Shown piece by piece: positions 33,334 through 41,508 of a stretch of 64,000 nt of DNA. Position numbers and translations under genes: made by a program. The stretch is from the NCBI GenBank assembly GCA_963715575.1, contig OY970250.1:1116001-1180000 (forward strand), in the 5' to 3' direction. Below the pieces are notes generated by a model. It worked only from the letters and a program-made list of their open reading frames with translations. It searched no databases and was not told the DNA's origin. This DNA is from AC-32 sp963715575 (GTDB lineage: Bacteria; Actinomycetota; Thermoleophilia; Gaiellales; Gaiellaceae). Positions within the stretch are counted from its first letter, which is position 1; the number at the start of each line of letters is the position of its first letter.

Positions 33334-34368
33334 GTGCTGCCGGTGCCCGCCCATTTCGACCCGGCGACCGTGGGCGAGGTCTGGCGGGTGCAGTACGAGG
33401 AGCTGGCGCGGGACGCCGAGGACTGGGCGCAGGAGCACGAGGTTGAGCCGGCGGTCGAGGACGCGTTTCGGATCTGCCTCGTTGCCGTCGACGTCCAGAA
33501 CACCTTCTGCATCCCGGCCTTCGAGCTCTTCGTGGGCGGCCGCTCCGGGACGGGAGCCGTGGACGACAACCGGCGCCTCTGCGAGTTCATCTACCGCAAC
33601 CTCGACGCGATCACGAAGATCGTCCCCACCCTCGACACGCACCAGGCGATGCAGGTGTTCCACGCCATCTGGCTCGTGGACGCGGACGGTGAGCACCCGC
33701 CGCCGTACACGCTGATCTCCGCCGACGACGTGGAATCGGGGCGGTGGCGCGTCGACGAGGTCGTGGCCCGCAGCCTCGGGCTCGACCCGGAGTACGCGCA
33801 ACGCCATCTCCAGTACTACACGCGAGCGCTCGAGGCCTCGGGGAAGTACAAGCTCACGATCTGGCCCTATCACGCGATGCTGGGCGGCATCGGTCACGCG
33901 CTCGTGCCGGCGGTCGAAGAGGCGATCTTCTTCCACTCCGTCGCGCGACGGTCGCAGCCCGACTTCCAGCAGAAGGGCCACTCGCCGATGACCGAGCACT
34001 ACTCGGTGTTCGGGCCCGAGGTGACGCGGGGTCCCGACGGCGAGCTGCTCGGGGAGCCGAACACGCCGCTGCTCGAGGAGCTGTTGAGCTTCGACGCGGT
34101 CTTGATCGCGGGCCAGGCGAAGAGCCACTGCGTCGCCTGGACGATCGCCGACCTGCTCTCCTCGTACCTCCGCGACGAGCGCAGGCTGGCAGAGAAGGTC
34201 TACCTGCTCGAGGACTGCACGTCGCCCGTCGTGGTGCCGGGCGAGGTCGACTACACGGAGGAGGCCGACGCCGCGTTCGAGCGCTTCGCCGCGGCCGGCA
34301 TGCAGGTCGTGCGCTCGACGGATCCGATTGAGAACTGGCCGGGGCTGGCCGCCTCGGCCCGCGCCTAG
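33334..34368 (+). CDS. Isochorismatase-family cysteine hydrolase (nicotinamidase-like)
   Basis: A 344-residue hydrolase of the isochorismatase/nicotinamidase fold. The catalytic aspartate is in CLVAVDVQNTFCIPAFELF (near residue 47), and the nucleophile is in GQAKSHCVAWTIADLL (Cys near 270); the metal-site histidines appear in TLDTHQAMQVFH. It is far longer than PncA (about 190-210 residues), with inserts between the core motifs. Placement tail-to-tail with nicotinate phosphoribosyltransferase supports a role in NAD salvage, but the substrate is inferred. Its stop overlaps pncB by 4 bp. Confidence 0.8.
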   Translation: MLPVPAHFDPATVGEVWRVQYEELARDAEDWAQEHEVEPAVEDAFRICLVAVDVQNTFCIPAFELFVGGRSGTGAVDDNRRLCEFIYRNLDAITKIVPTLDTHQAMQVFHAIWLVDADGEHPPPYTLISADDVESGRWRVDEVVARSLGLDPEYAQRHLQYYTRALEASGKYKLTIWPYHAMLGGIGHALVPAVEEAIFFHSVARRSQPDFQQKGHSPMTEHYSVFGPEVTRGPDGELLGEPNTPLLEELLSFDAVLIAGQAKSHCVAWTIADLLSSYLRDERRLAEKVYLLEDCTSPVVVPGEVDYTEEADAAFERFAAAGMQVVRSTDPIENWPGLAASARA

Positions 34369-35447
34369 TCGACGAGCTCGAGCCGCGGGTTGTCGCGGAA
34401 GCGCCGGCCGACCTTCGCCGACGGGCGTCCGTCCGTCATCACGATGTCGCCGGTGAAGTCGTTCTCGCCGCGGATCAGCGCCGAGCCGATGCCGTAGGAG
34501 TCGACCGGCACGCCGCGCTCCTCGAAGGCGCGGATCCGTTCGACGGTGAAGCCGCCGGAGACGACGATCTTGACCCGCTCGAAGCCGTCGCGGTCGAGCG
34601 CGTCCCGCACCTTGCGCACGAGCTGCTCGTTGACGCCGCGCGGGTCGAAGTCGCCCATCTCGTCCCAGAGCGAGCGGTCGACGAGCTGGCCCGACGTGTC
34701 GAGGCGCACGCCCCAGAGCCGCGGGCCCAGAGCGCGCGCAACCTCGAGCGCCGTCTGCACCGAGTCGTTCTCGAAGTCGACGAGCACGGTCACCTTCATC
34801 TCGGGATCGACGTTCTCGACGAACTTCGTCGCCGCGAGCACGGTGTTGCCGCCGTAGGCCGCGATCAGCGCGTGGGGCACGGTGCCGATCCCGCGCCCGC
34901 CCCACCACGAGGCCTGCGCCTCGGAGGTGACGCCGATCTCGGTGCCGACGACCTGGCCAGCGACGAACGCCGCGTAGCCGTCGCCGGTCTGGACGCGATG
35001 GTGGTCGTGCCGGGCGGGCATGAAGATGATCGGCTTGCGGTTGGCCGCCTCCAGCACGCGCACGACGTTGCTGGTGATCAGCGTCCGCCGCGCCAGCACG
35101 CCGAGGTAGACCGTCTCGAGGTGCGCGAAGCCGGTGTAGTCGCCCTCGATCCGCAGCACCGGCTCGAACGGCGCGATCGGGTCGCCGTCGTGGAGCGCAT
35201 GCACGGTCAGGTCGTCCCAGTCGTCGGCGCAGAGCTTCAGCACGGCGATCGCCTCGTCGATCCCTCCGAGGTAGGAGTCGTGCTTCTGGAAGACCTGCAT
35301 CACCACGCGAGGGTGGCGGCCGTCGCGGATCAGCACCTCGCGCGTATGGTTGAAGTACGCGTCGGTGTAGTAGCCCTCCCGCATCTTCTCGACGGGGAGG
35401 TCGAAGATCTCGGGCGAAAGTCTCTTAGTACGAGTCCGCTGCTGCAT
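34365..35447 (-). CDS. pncB: Nicotinate phosphoribosyltransferase
   Basis: A 360-residue type II phosphoribosyltransferase that makes nicotinate mononucleotide in the Preiss-Handler route. Motifs: an N-terminal MREGYYTDAYFNHTREV, the catalytic-histidine region ARHDHHRVQTGDGYAAF near 145, the PRPP-binding VVSGGFTVERIRAF (near 295) and SYGIGSALI (near 317). ATG start with GGAG 7 nt upstream, inside the end of the DUF1385 gene (23-bp overlap). Convergent with the nicotinamidase-like gene. Confidence 0.93.
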   Translation of the reverse strand: MQQRTRTKRLSPEIFDLPVEKMREGYYTDAYFNHTREVLIRDGRHPRVVMQVFQKHDSYLGGIDEAIAVLKLCADDWDDLTVHALHDGDPIAPFEPVLRIEGDYTGFAHLETVYLGVLARRTLITSNVVRVLEAANRKPIIFMPARHDHHRVQTGDGYAAFVAGQVVGTEIGVTSEAQASWWGGRGIGTVPHALIAAYGGNTVLAATKFVENVDPEMKVTVLVDFENDSVQTALEVARALGPRLWGVRLDTSGQLVDRSLWDEMGDFDPRGVNEQLVRKVRDALDRDGFERVKIVVSGGFTVERIRAFEERGVPVDSYGIGSALIRGENDFTGDIVMTDGRPSAKVGRRFRDNPRLELVD

Positions 35448-36213
35448 GCTCGAGCTCCAGGCACGCCGCCAGCGCCGCCTCGGCCACCTCGAGCTGCTCC
35501 GGGCTCGGCTCGGCGGTGGCGAACCGGTGCTGCAGCTCGTGGCCGGGCCACGCGAGCGCGCGCGAGAGGGCGTTGTCCGGATTGCGCGTCATCCAGCCGA
35601 ACAGCTCCGTCGACGCGGCGACCGCGCCGAGCTGAGCCGCCGCGCGGGCCGGGCCGCGCAGCTGTGCCGGTGCCCTCGCTGCGAGCGTCGCCCCGACCGC
35701 CGAGCTCGCGAGCAACGGCCCGAGCAGGTGCGAGCCGCAGCGCTCGTGCTCGCGGGCGCGCTGCTCACCGTGCTCGTAGCTGCCGATCGAGATGTGCTCG
35801 GCGCCGTGGTAGGCCGCAAGCTCGGAGCCCCGCAGCGCGAGCCCCGCCGGGAGCAGCGAAAGCAGGCCGCCGGCGAGCTCGCCGGCGAGCGGGCTCAGGC
35901 GCGGCGAGCCCTTGATCGCCTTGACGGCGAGGGCGGTGCCGAACATCGCCGCCAACACCTGGGGGCGCTGGAACGGGAGCCTGGCCTCGGGGAGCCGCCG
36001 GTAGACCTGCGGCAGCAGCGCGAAGACCTCGGCCAGCCGGGCCGGCCCGCGCAGGATCGGATTCTCAACCTCCGCCGCACGCAGGCGCTTGTACTCGGCG
36101 GCGACCTTCAGCTCGCCGTCGTCGGTGCGCACCGCGCAGGCCCAGGCGTGCGGGCCGTGCACGAGCACACCGTTCACGAGCGCCATTCCTCCGAGGCGGA
36201 CCTTCTCAGCCAT
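35425..36213 (-). CDS. DUF1385 membrane protein
   Basis: A 262-residue membrane protein with the DUF1385 core: GGMALVNGVLVHGPHAWACAVR at the start, several helices in the middle (KAIKGSPRLSPLAGELAGG, LLSLLPAGLALRG) and the conserved AAYHGAEHISIGSYEHGE with its histidines and acids (near 148). Function of the family is unknown; it may be a metal-dependent membrane enzyme. ATG at 36213 has TAGGCT 8 nt upstream. Cotranscribed with pncB by overlap. Confidence 0.87.
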   Translation of the reverse strand: MAEKVRLGGMALVNGVLVHGPHAWACAVRTDDGELKVAAEYKRLRAAEVENPILRGPARLAEVFALLPQVYRRLPEARLPFQRPQVLAAMFGTALAVKAIKGSPRLSPLAGELAGGLLSLLPAGLALRGSELAAYHGAEHISIGSYEHGEQRAREHERCGSHLLGPLLASSAVGATLAARAPAQLRGPARAAAQLGAVAASTELFGWMTRNPDNALSRALAWPGHELQHRFATAEPSPEQLEVAEAALAACLELEHAAADSY

Positions 36214-36221
36214 CGGCGGGA

Positions 36222-36227
36222 AGCCTA
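36222..36227 (-). promoter_or_regulatory. -10 box (TAGGCT) of the DUF1385-pncB operon
   Basis: TAGGCT lies 8 nt before the ATG at 36213 and partly within the end of the upstream M20 gene. Confidence 0.4.
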
Positions 36228-37520
36228 GCCATCGCCGGTTACCTCGACGGCCACGTGCCGGAAGCAGTCCACCGCCAGCTCGAGGTCGTCGAGCTCGATC
36301 CGCTCGTTCGCCGAGTGGATCAGCCGCGCGGCCAGCTGCGGGTCCATCGTCTTCGTCGGGAAGAACCCGTACGCGACGGTGCCGAAGGCATCCCTCAGCC
36401 AGTGGCTGTCGGTGAAGCCGGCCACGCAGACCGGCAGCACGGTCGCCTCGGGCTCGACTCCCGCGACGAAGCTCTCGACCGCCGACCAGAGCGGCGACCC
36501 GAGCTCGGAGCGCGTGCCGCCGCGGCCCTCGAGCCACTCGAAGTCGTAGTCGCCCTCGCCGAGCACCTGCTTGAGGACGGGCTCGACCTCGTCCTGCGTC
36601 TGCCCGGGCAGCAGGCGGCAGTCGACGATCACCTCGCAGAGGTACGGGATCACGTTGCGCGTGTCGGAGGCGGAGATCATCGTCGGCGAGAGCGTCAGCG
36701 AGAGCAGCGGCTCGAGCAGCTCGGCGGCGGCGGGGTCGGTCTCGCGGGCGAGCTCAAGCGCCTCGGCTGGCTCGAGCTCGCGGCCGGCGACAGCCTTGAT
36801 CATCGCCGTCGTCTCCGGCCCGAGCCGCAGCTCCGGGCGGTACGAGGCGAGCCGCTCGATCAGCGGCGCGGCCTTGACGAGCGCGTTGTCCGCGATCCCC
36901 GGGACCGAGGCGTGGCCGGCGCGGCCGTGCACCAGTAGCCGGAAGGGCGAGCTCATCTTCTCCGCACTCGAGCAGAGGTAGAAGGCCCGGCCGAAGAGCT
37001 CCATCCGCTCGCCCGCGCCCTCGTTCAACGCGTAGTCGGTGCGGATCGCCTCGGGGTGGTGCTCGCAGAGCCACTCGAGGCCGACGCCGTGGCCGACCTC
37101 TTCGTCCGCGCAGGCCGCGAAGACGAGGTCGCCCGCAGGCTCGAAGCCCTCGCGCGCGAGCGAGGCGATCGCGACGGCCTCGGCGGCGACCTGGCCCTTC
37201 ATGTCCAGCGCGCCACGGCCCGAGAGCTCGCTGCCGCGCACCTCGCCCGACCAGGGGTCGACCTCCCACTCCGCTGCGTCGGCGCCGACGGTGTCGGTGT
37301 GCGAGAGCAGGAGCAGGCTCTTGCCGTCGCCGCGGCCCGGCAGCCGCGCCACGAGGTTCGCCCGCTCGGGCGTCCTCGCGTAGAGCTCGCTTTCGACGCC
37401 GTGGCCGGCGAGGTAGTCGCGCAGGAGCTCGGCGGCCTGCGTCTCGTTGCCGGGCGGATTGACGGTGTCGAGGCGGATCAGCTCCTGCAGGAGCTGGGTG
37501 ACCTCGTCGCGGAGGGTCAC
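36225..37520 (-). CDS. M20-family peptidase/deacylase
   Basis: A 431-residue zinc amidohydrolase of the ArgE/DapE/CPG2 clan. Motifs: SHTDTVGADAAEW (His and catalytic Asp near residue 73), SGRGALDMKGQVAAE (bridging Asp near 103), and AACADEEVGHGVG (catalytic Glu pair near 137), with the dimerisation block GRAGHASVPGIADNALVKA near 205. Substrate could be an N-acyl amino acid or dipeptide. The GTG start is in a GTGA overlap with a 22-codon micro-ORF upstream; readings from 37649 extend into the VOC gene and are spurious. Confidence 0.9.
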   Translation of the reverse strand: MTLRDEVTQLLQELIRLDTVNPPGNETQAAELLRDYLAGHGVESELYARTPERANLVARLPGRGDGKSLLLLSHTDTVGADAAEWEVDPWSGEVRGSELSGRGALDMKGQVAAEAVAIASLAREGFEPAGDLVFAACADEEVGHGVGLEWLCEHHPEAIRTDYALNEGAGERMELFGRAFYLCSSAEKMSSPFRLLVHGRAGHASVPGIADNALVKAAPLIERLASYRPELRLGPETTAMIKAVAGRELEPAEALELARETDPAAAELLEPLLSLTLSPTMISASDTRNVIPYLCEVIVDCRLLPGQTQDEVEPVLKQVLGEGDYDFEWLEGRGGTRSELGSPLWSAVESFVAGVEPEATVLPVCVAGFTDSHWLRDAFGTVAYGFFPTKTMDPQLAARLIHSANERIELDDLELAVDCFRHVAVEVTGDG

Positions 37521-37585
37521 TCTTCCTCGTTCGCCGGCGCGGTCAGGCGCGACAGGATCGGCTTCGTGTAGTCCTCCGCGCTCAC
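37517..37585 (-). CDS. 22-residue micro-ORF between VOC protein and M20 peptidase
   Basis: A 22-codon frame whose GTG start overlaps the stop of the VOC gene (GTGA) and whose TGA stop overlaps the GTG start of the M20 peptidase gene (GTGA). The peptide (SAEDYTKPILSRLTAPANEE region) is polar and acidic at its end, with no membrane segment. Two exact coupling junctions in a row suggest it is translated, either as a small functional protein or as a relay that couples the two larger genes. No similarity known to me. Confidence 0.5.
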   Translation of the reverse strand: MSAEDYTKPILSRLTAPANEEE

Positions 37586-37953
37586 GAGGGCGGCGGCTGG
37601 AAGAGATAGAGCTCGTAGCCGTCGGGGTCGGTGATCCGCGCCGCGGCACCCCAGTGGTCGTGCATCGCCTCCTCCGTCTCGACCCCGACCGCGCGCAAAC
37701 GCTCAGTCGCCGCGTCGAGGTCCGCGACCTCGAGGCTTAGGTGGACCGAGCCCGAGGAGAGCGGCCCGAGGCCCTCGTGCGCCAGATGCAGTGCGAAGCG
37801 CGTTCCGCCCAGCTGTGCCTCCTGCCAGTCGCCGTCCCCCTCGAGCGGGATCCCCAGCAGGTCGCGGTAGAACCCGAGCGAGCGCTCCATCTCCGAGACG
37901 TAGAGATAGACGACGTTCACACGGCGGATCAGCGGCTCGGTGGTCGTCCCCAC
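37582..37953 (-). CDS. VOC-family (glyoxalase/bleomycin-resistance fold) protein
   Basis: A 123-residue single-subunit vicinal-oxygen-chelate protein: VNVVYLYVSEMERSLGFYRDLLGIPL at the start, a central SVHLSLEVADLDAATERL and the end ITDPDGYELYLFQPP with the terminal Glu ligand. The first metal-site histidine of glyoxalases is replaced (VVYLYV), so it may be a binding protein or use other ligands. The GTG at 37953 is chosen because TATGCT lies 7 nt upstream; an ATG at 37965 falls within that box. Confidence 0.82.
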   Translation of the reverse strand: MGTTTEPLIRRVNVVYLYVSEMERSLGFYRDLLGIPLEGDGDWQEAQLGGTRFALHLAHEGLGPLSSGSVHLSLEVADLDAATERLRAVGVETEEAMHDHWGAAARITDPDGYELYLFQPPPS

Positions 37954-37960
37954 GGCGCGG

Positions 37961-37966
37961 AGCATA
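37961..37966 (-). promoter_or_regulatory. -10 box (TATGCT) of the VOC-microORF-M20 operon
   Basis: TATGCT lies 7 nt before the GTG at 37953. It overlaps CATACT on the other strand, 6 nt before the rarA start, so divergent promoters nearly coincide. Confidence 0.45.
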
Positions 37967-37974
37967 CTTCCCGC

Positions 37975-39231
37975 ATGAGCGACCTTTTCGCGGACGCGGC
38001 GCGGGAGCGGATGCAGGAAGTCGCGCCGCTGGCGCTGCGGCTGCGGCCGCGTTCGCTCGAGGAGTTCGTCGGCCAGGAGCAGGTGCTCGGCGAGCGCTCG
38101 GCCCTGCGCCTCGCGATCGCGGAGGACCGAGTCGGTTCGGCGATCCTCTACGGGCCGCCCGGAACGGGCAAGACGACCCTCGCGCGGATCGTCGCCGAGA
38201 CGACGGGTGCCGCCTTCGAGGAGCTCTCCGCGGTGTCGGCGACCGTCAAGGACGTGCGCGAGGTGCTGGCGCGGGCGCGCGAGCGGCTCGGGGGCTCGGG
38301 CCGGCGGACGATCCTCTTCCTCGACGAGATCCACCGCTTCAACAAGGCCCAGCAGGACGCGCTTCTCCCGGCGGTCGAGGAAGGGCTCGTGACGCTGATC
38401 GGGGCCACGACCGAGAACCCGTACTTCGAGGTCAACTCGGCCTTGCTCTCGCGCACCCAGATCTACGAGCTGCAGCCGCTCGGAGAGGAGGAGCTGCGTA
38501 CGATCGCCACTCGCGGCGCCGAGGCGCTGGAGGCCGAGGTGACCGGCGAGGTGGTCGCGCTCCTGGCGCGGCGGGCCGGCGGCGACGCGCGCAACGCGCT
38601 GAACATCCTCGAGCTGGCGACGCAGACCGCGCGGGCCGAGGGGGTCGCGATCGACGAGCAGCACGTCGAGGATGCCGCGCGCAAGCGCCCGCTCGTCTAC
38701 GACAAGGGCGGCGACGCGCACTACGACTTCATCTCGGCCTTCATCAAGTCGATGCGCGGCTCCGATCCCGACGCGGCCGTCTACTACCTGGCCGCGATGC
38801 TCGAGGGCGGCGAGGACGCCCGCTTCATCGCCCGGCGGATGATCGTGCTCGCCTCGGAGGACATCGGCAACGCCGACCCGCGCGCGCTGCTAGTCGCCGT
38901 CGCGGCGGCGCAAGCGGTCGAGCACGTCGGTCTCCCGGAGGCCCGCCTGAACCTAGCGCAGGCCGCGATCTACCTGGCCCGCGCGCCGAAGTCGAACGCC
39001 TCCTACGTGGCGCTCAAGGAGGCGACTGCCGACGTGCGCGAGCTCGGCCAGACGCGGCCGCCGGACGCGCTGCGCGACACGCACTACCGCGGCGCGAAGA
39101 AGCTCGGCCGCGGCGAGGGCTACATTTATCCGCACGACGACCCGCGTGGCTTCGAGGCCGAGCATCTCCCGGAGGCGCTGCGCGGCAAGCGGTACTACCG
39201 GCCAAGCGGAAACGGCGAGGAGGGGGACTGA
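37975..39231 (+). CDS. rarA: Replication-associated recombination protein A (RarA/MgsA) AAA ATPase
   Basis: A 418-residue clamp-loader-like AAA ATPase acting at stalled replication forks. Motifs: LRPRSLEEFVGQEQVLG at residue 24, Walker A GPPGTGKTTLA near 60, Walker B ILFLDEIHRFNKAQQDALLP near 115, sensor 1 LIGATTENPYFEVNSALLSR near 140, and the arginine finger region. The tetramerisation part is in AVYYLAAMLEGGEDARFIARR, and the C-terminal RGAKKLGRGEGYIYPHDDP is family-specific. ATG start at 37975. Confidence 0.95.
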   Translation: MSDLFADAARERMQEVAPLALRLRPRSLEEFVGQEQVLGERSALRLAIAEDRVGSAILYGPPGTGKTTLARIVAETTGAAFEELSAVSATVKDVREVLARARERLGGSGRRTILFLDEIHRFNKAQQDALLPAVEEGLVTLIGATTENPYFEVNSALLSRTQIYELQPLGEEELRTIATRGAEALEAEVTGEVVALLARRAGGDARNALNILELATQTARAEGVAIDEQHVEDAARKRPLVYDKGGDAHYDFISAFIKSMRGSDPDAAVYYLAAMLEGGEDARFIARRMIVLASEDIGNADPRALLVAVAAAQAVEHVGLPEARLNLAQAAIYLARAPKSNASYVALKEATADVRELGQTRPPDALRDTHYRGAKKLGRGEGYIYPHDDPRGFEAEHLPEALRGKRYYRPSGNGEEGD

Positions 39232-39345
39232 CCAAGGTTTGAGATCGGGCGCCTACGAAAGAAGGGGCCCGAGGCGGGTCACGGACCTTCGTGGCTCGGA
39301 GAGGGAGCTGGAATCCACTCTTCGAGGACGGAGGTCCCGAACACC

Positions 39346-40329
39346 ATGATCGGACGATTCAAGCTCTTCGGGCTGGCGCTGCTGTTGCTCGCAGCGCTGC
39401 CGGCCGAGCCCGCCGTTGCGAGCCAGTTCGTCGACGTTCTGCTTCCCGGAGCCCACGTCACGCTGCGCGTGAACGGCAGGGGCGCGGCGATGCTCTACTA
39501 CACCAAGGGCGCCGGAGCCGGGGCGCGCCACGTGTTCGTGCGCGGCGCGATCAACGCGCGCTTCCCGACCCGCGGCGCCAAGCAGGTGCGCTTCAAGCTC
39601 GACTACAGCGGCGGCTACCGGGCGACGAGCCGCGCGCTCTGGAAGACGTTCCGCAACGAGTGCCGGCCGTACGACGGGCCCGACCTGATGAAGGCCGTCG
39701 CAAAGTGCAAGGCGCCCGACGGCTCCTACTGGGCCGTACAGGAGTGGCGCGTGGCCCTGCCCGACCTAGGCTTCCCGCCGTGGATCGTGCGCCAGCGCTC
39801 GTTCGACCTGCGCATCTCGCACTGGACCGAGCCGGCCGCGCAGCTCGAGGTGCACGCCGACTGGATCTACAACGGCCGCTTCCACGAGGTCTTCGGCAAG
39901 GCGACCTACCGCGGCAAGCCGATCTTCGGCTACCAGAGCACCTCGCGCGGCGAGCCGACCGACAACTTCGGCCGGCTGATCTACCTCGACACCGCGAACT
40001 CGAACTACGGCGCGGGCTGGCGACGGGAGAACAGCTTCCTGCCGCACAGGCCGACCGGGGTCTTCTGCTACGGCTTCTACAAGCGCGACCCGCGTGTCGG
40101 CGGCTACGCGCCGCCGCCGCACTACAAGGGCGGCCGGCGCGGCCCCGGAAACGGCTCCCTGTACCGGCTGACGATCATCGGGCCGGGCGTGACGCCGGAC
40201 ATCCAGTCGGTCGTCTCCGGCCTGCCCGACTACAACTCGCACGACTCGTCCGAGGTCAGCTACGAGCAACAGCAGAACGGGGTCCTCGACCAGCTGGCGG
40301 CGGGAGGCTCACAGTGTCATCACCACTGA
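39346..40329 (+). CDS. Secreted protein of unknown function
   Basis: A signal peptide (residues 1-24, FKLFGLALLLLAALPA, exit near AVASQ) precedes a 300-residue exported domain rich in aromatic residues and glycine, with a few cysteines (NECRPYDG, VFCYGFYK and Cys near the end) that may form disulfides. It ends in Cys-His-His-His. No known domain is recognised; the beta-rich, Tyr/Trp-rich look suggests a surface or carbohydrate-interacting protein, which is only a guess. The ATG has GGAGG about 12 nt upstream. Confidence 0.75.
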   Translation: MIGRFKLFGLALLLLAALPAEPAVASQFVDVLLPGAHVTLRVNGRGAAMLYYTKGAGAGARHVFVRGAINARFPTRGAKQVRFKLDYSGGYRATSRALWKTFRNECRPYDGPDLMKAVAKCKAPDGSYWAVQEWRVALPDLGFPPWIVRQRSFDLRISHWTEPAAQLEVHADWIYNGRFHEVFGKATYRGKPIFGYQSTSRGEPTDNFGRLIYLDTANSNYGAGWRRENSFLPHRPTGVFCYGFYKRDPRVGGYAPPPHYKGGRRGPGNGSLYRLTIIGPGVTPDIQSVVSGLPDYNSHDSSEVSYEQQQNGVLDQLAAGGSQCHHH

Positions 40330-40378
40330 TCCCCGGCTAGATAGCCTCGGGTCTCGGCACCCGAGCGAAGGAGCGACG

Positions 40379-40816
40379 ATGGCGATCGAGCGGCGAGCGC
40401 ACGCGAGCTGGGAAGGCGACCTGCGCAGCGGGTCGGGCAAGTTCGACGTCGGCAGCGGCGCGATCAGCGGCCAGGAGGTGACCTTCGCCTCGCGCTTCAC
40501 GCCCGAGTCCGGCGGCAAGACGAGCCCCGAGGAGCTGATCGCGGCCGCGCACGCGACCTGTCTCTCGATGTCCCTGGCGAGCGGCCTCGCCCAGGCCGGG
40601 CACCCCCCCACGAAGCTCGAGACTGACGCGATCTGCACGCTGGAGCAGACCGATGCCGGCTTCCGCATCAAGGCGATGCACCTCACCGTTCGCGGCGAGG
40701 TTGAAGGGATCGGCCAGGACGAGTTCGAGGCTGCCGCCCAGCAGGCGAAGGTGGGTTGCCCGGTCTCGAACGCCCTCGGCGAGGTCGAGATCTCGCTCGA
40801 CGCGTCGCTGGCCTAG
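40379..40816 (+). CDS. OsmC/Ohr-family peroxiredoxin
   Basis: A 145-residue thiol peroxidase that reduces organic hydroperoxides. The two catalytic cysteines are present: AAAHATCLSMSLASG (near residue 61) and KVGCPVSNAL (near 124), with the partner Arg/Glu expected from FTPESGGKTSPEELIAA. Actinobacterial OsmC relatives of this form protect against peroxide. The ATG has GAAGGAG 6 nt upstream; an inverted repeat (CTCGGGT / CACCCGAG) lies in the leader. Confidence 0.92.
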   Translation: MAIERRAHASWEGDLRSGSGKFDVGSGAISGQEVTFASRFTPESGGKTSPEELIAAAHATCLSMSLASGLAQAGHPPTKLETDAICTLEQTDAGFRIKAMHLTVRGEVEGIGQDEFEAAAQQAKVGCPVSNALGEVEISLDASLA

Positions 40817-41487
40817 TCGGAGCCGCGCAGGAGCCGGCCGGCCACCATCGTCCCGAACTCGCCGCCTAGCTCGCGATACGCGGCGGCGGCGCGTTCGTTG
40901 TCGTACTCGGTGCGCCGAAACTCGAGCTCGCCGCCGTCGGTGCGCACGGCCCAGGCCGCCCGCGTGTCGCCGTCAAGCGGCATGCCGACGCTGCCCGGGT
41001 TGAGCAGGTCCGTACCGTCCGGACCCGGCCGCCGGAACTGCTGGTGGCTGTGGCCGAAGACGACGAGCCGGTCGCGCACGCCGTCGAGCAGCCGCTCCTC
41101 GCCCGGCTCCGACTGTGGCGCGAAGCTCTCGACGTCCGAGAGCGGCGAGCCGTGCACGTAGAGCACGCCGTCGAGCTCGGTCTGCGGCGGGAGGGCGTAG
41201 AGCCAGTCGACCACTTCGTCGGGCAGCCCGCCCGCGAAGATCGCGTACGACTCCATCACCTCCGGCCGGTCGAGCGGTGGCTCGCGTAGCCAGCGCTCGC
41301 CGTTGCCGCGGATCCAGGTCGCATTCGGAAGCTGTTTCAGGCGGTCGAGCGTCTCCAGGGGCCAGGGGCTGGGGGTGCCGTAGTCCCCACCCAGGAGCCA
41401 ACGGTCGACACCCTCGGCGTCGGCCTGCTCGAGCACCAGCTCGAGCGCGGGAACGTTGCCGTGGATGTCGTAGAGCAGTCCGAGCAC
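40813..41487 (-). CDS. Calcineurin-like metallophosphoesterase (YfcE/MJ0936 type)
   Basis: A 224-residue two-metal phosphoesterase. Ligand motifs: LLYDIHGNVPALELVL (Asp and His near residue 7), LLGGDYG (near 32), RGNGE (near 60; the common GNH reads GNG), VLYVHGSP (near 108) and VFGHSHQQF (near 140). The GNG in place of GNH changes a catalytic-histidine position and may alter activity. Substrates of this group are phosphodiesters. GTG at 41487 diverges from the hydrolase gene; stops overlap osmC by 4 bp. Confidence 0.88.
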   Translation of the reverse strand: MLGLLYDIHGNVPALELVLEQADAEGVDRWLLGGDYGTPSPWPLETLDRLKQLPNATWIRGNGERWLREPPLDRPEVMESYAIFAGGLPDEVVDWLYALPPQTELDGVLYVHGSPLSDVESFAPQSEPGEERLLDGVRDRLVVFGHSHQQFRRPGPDGTDLLNPGSVGMPLDGDTRAAWAVRTDGGELEFRRTEYDNERAAAAYRELGGEFGTMVAGRLLRGSD

Positions 41488-41494
41488 CGCTCGC

Positions 41495-41500
41495 TAGTGT
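41495..41500 (+). promoter_or_regulatory. -10 box (TAGTGT) of the alpha/beta hydrolase gene
   Basis: TAGTGT lies 8 nt before the ATG at 41509. Confidence 0.4.
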
Positions 41501-41508
41501 GACGCGGG

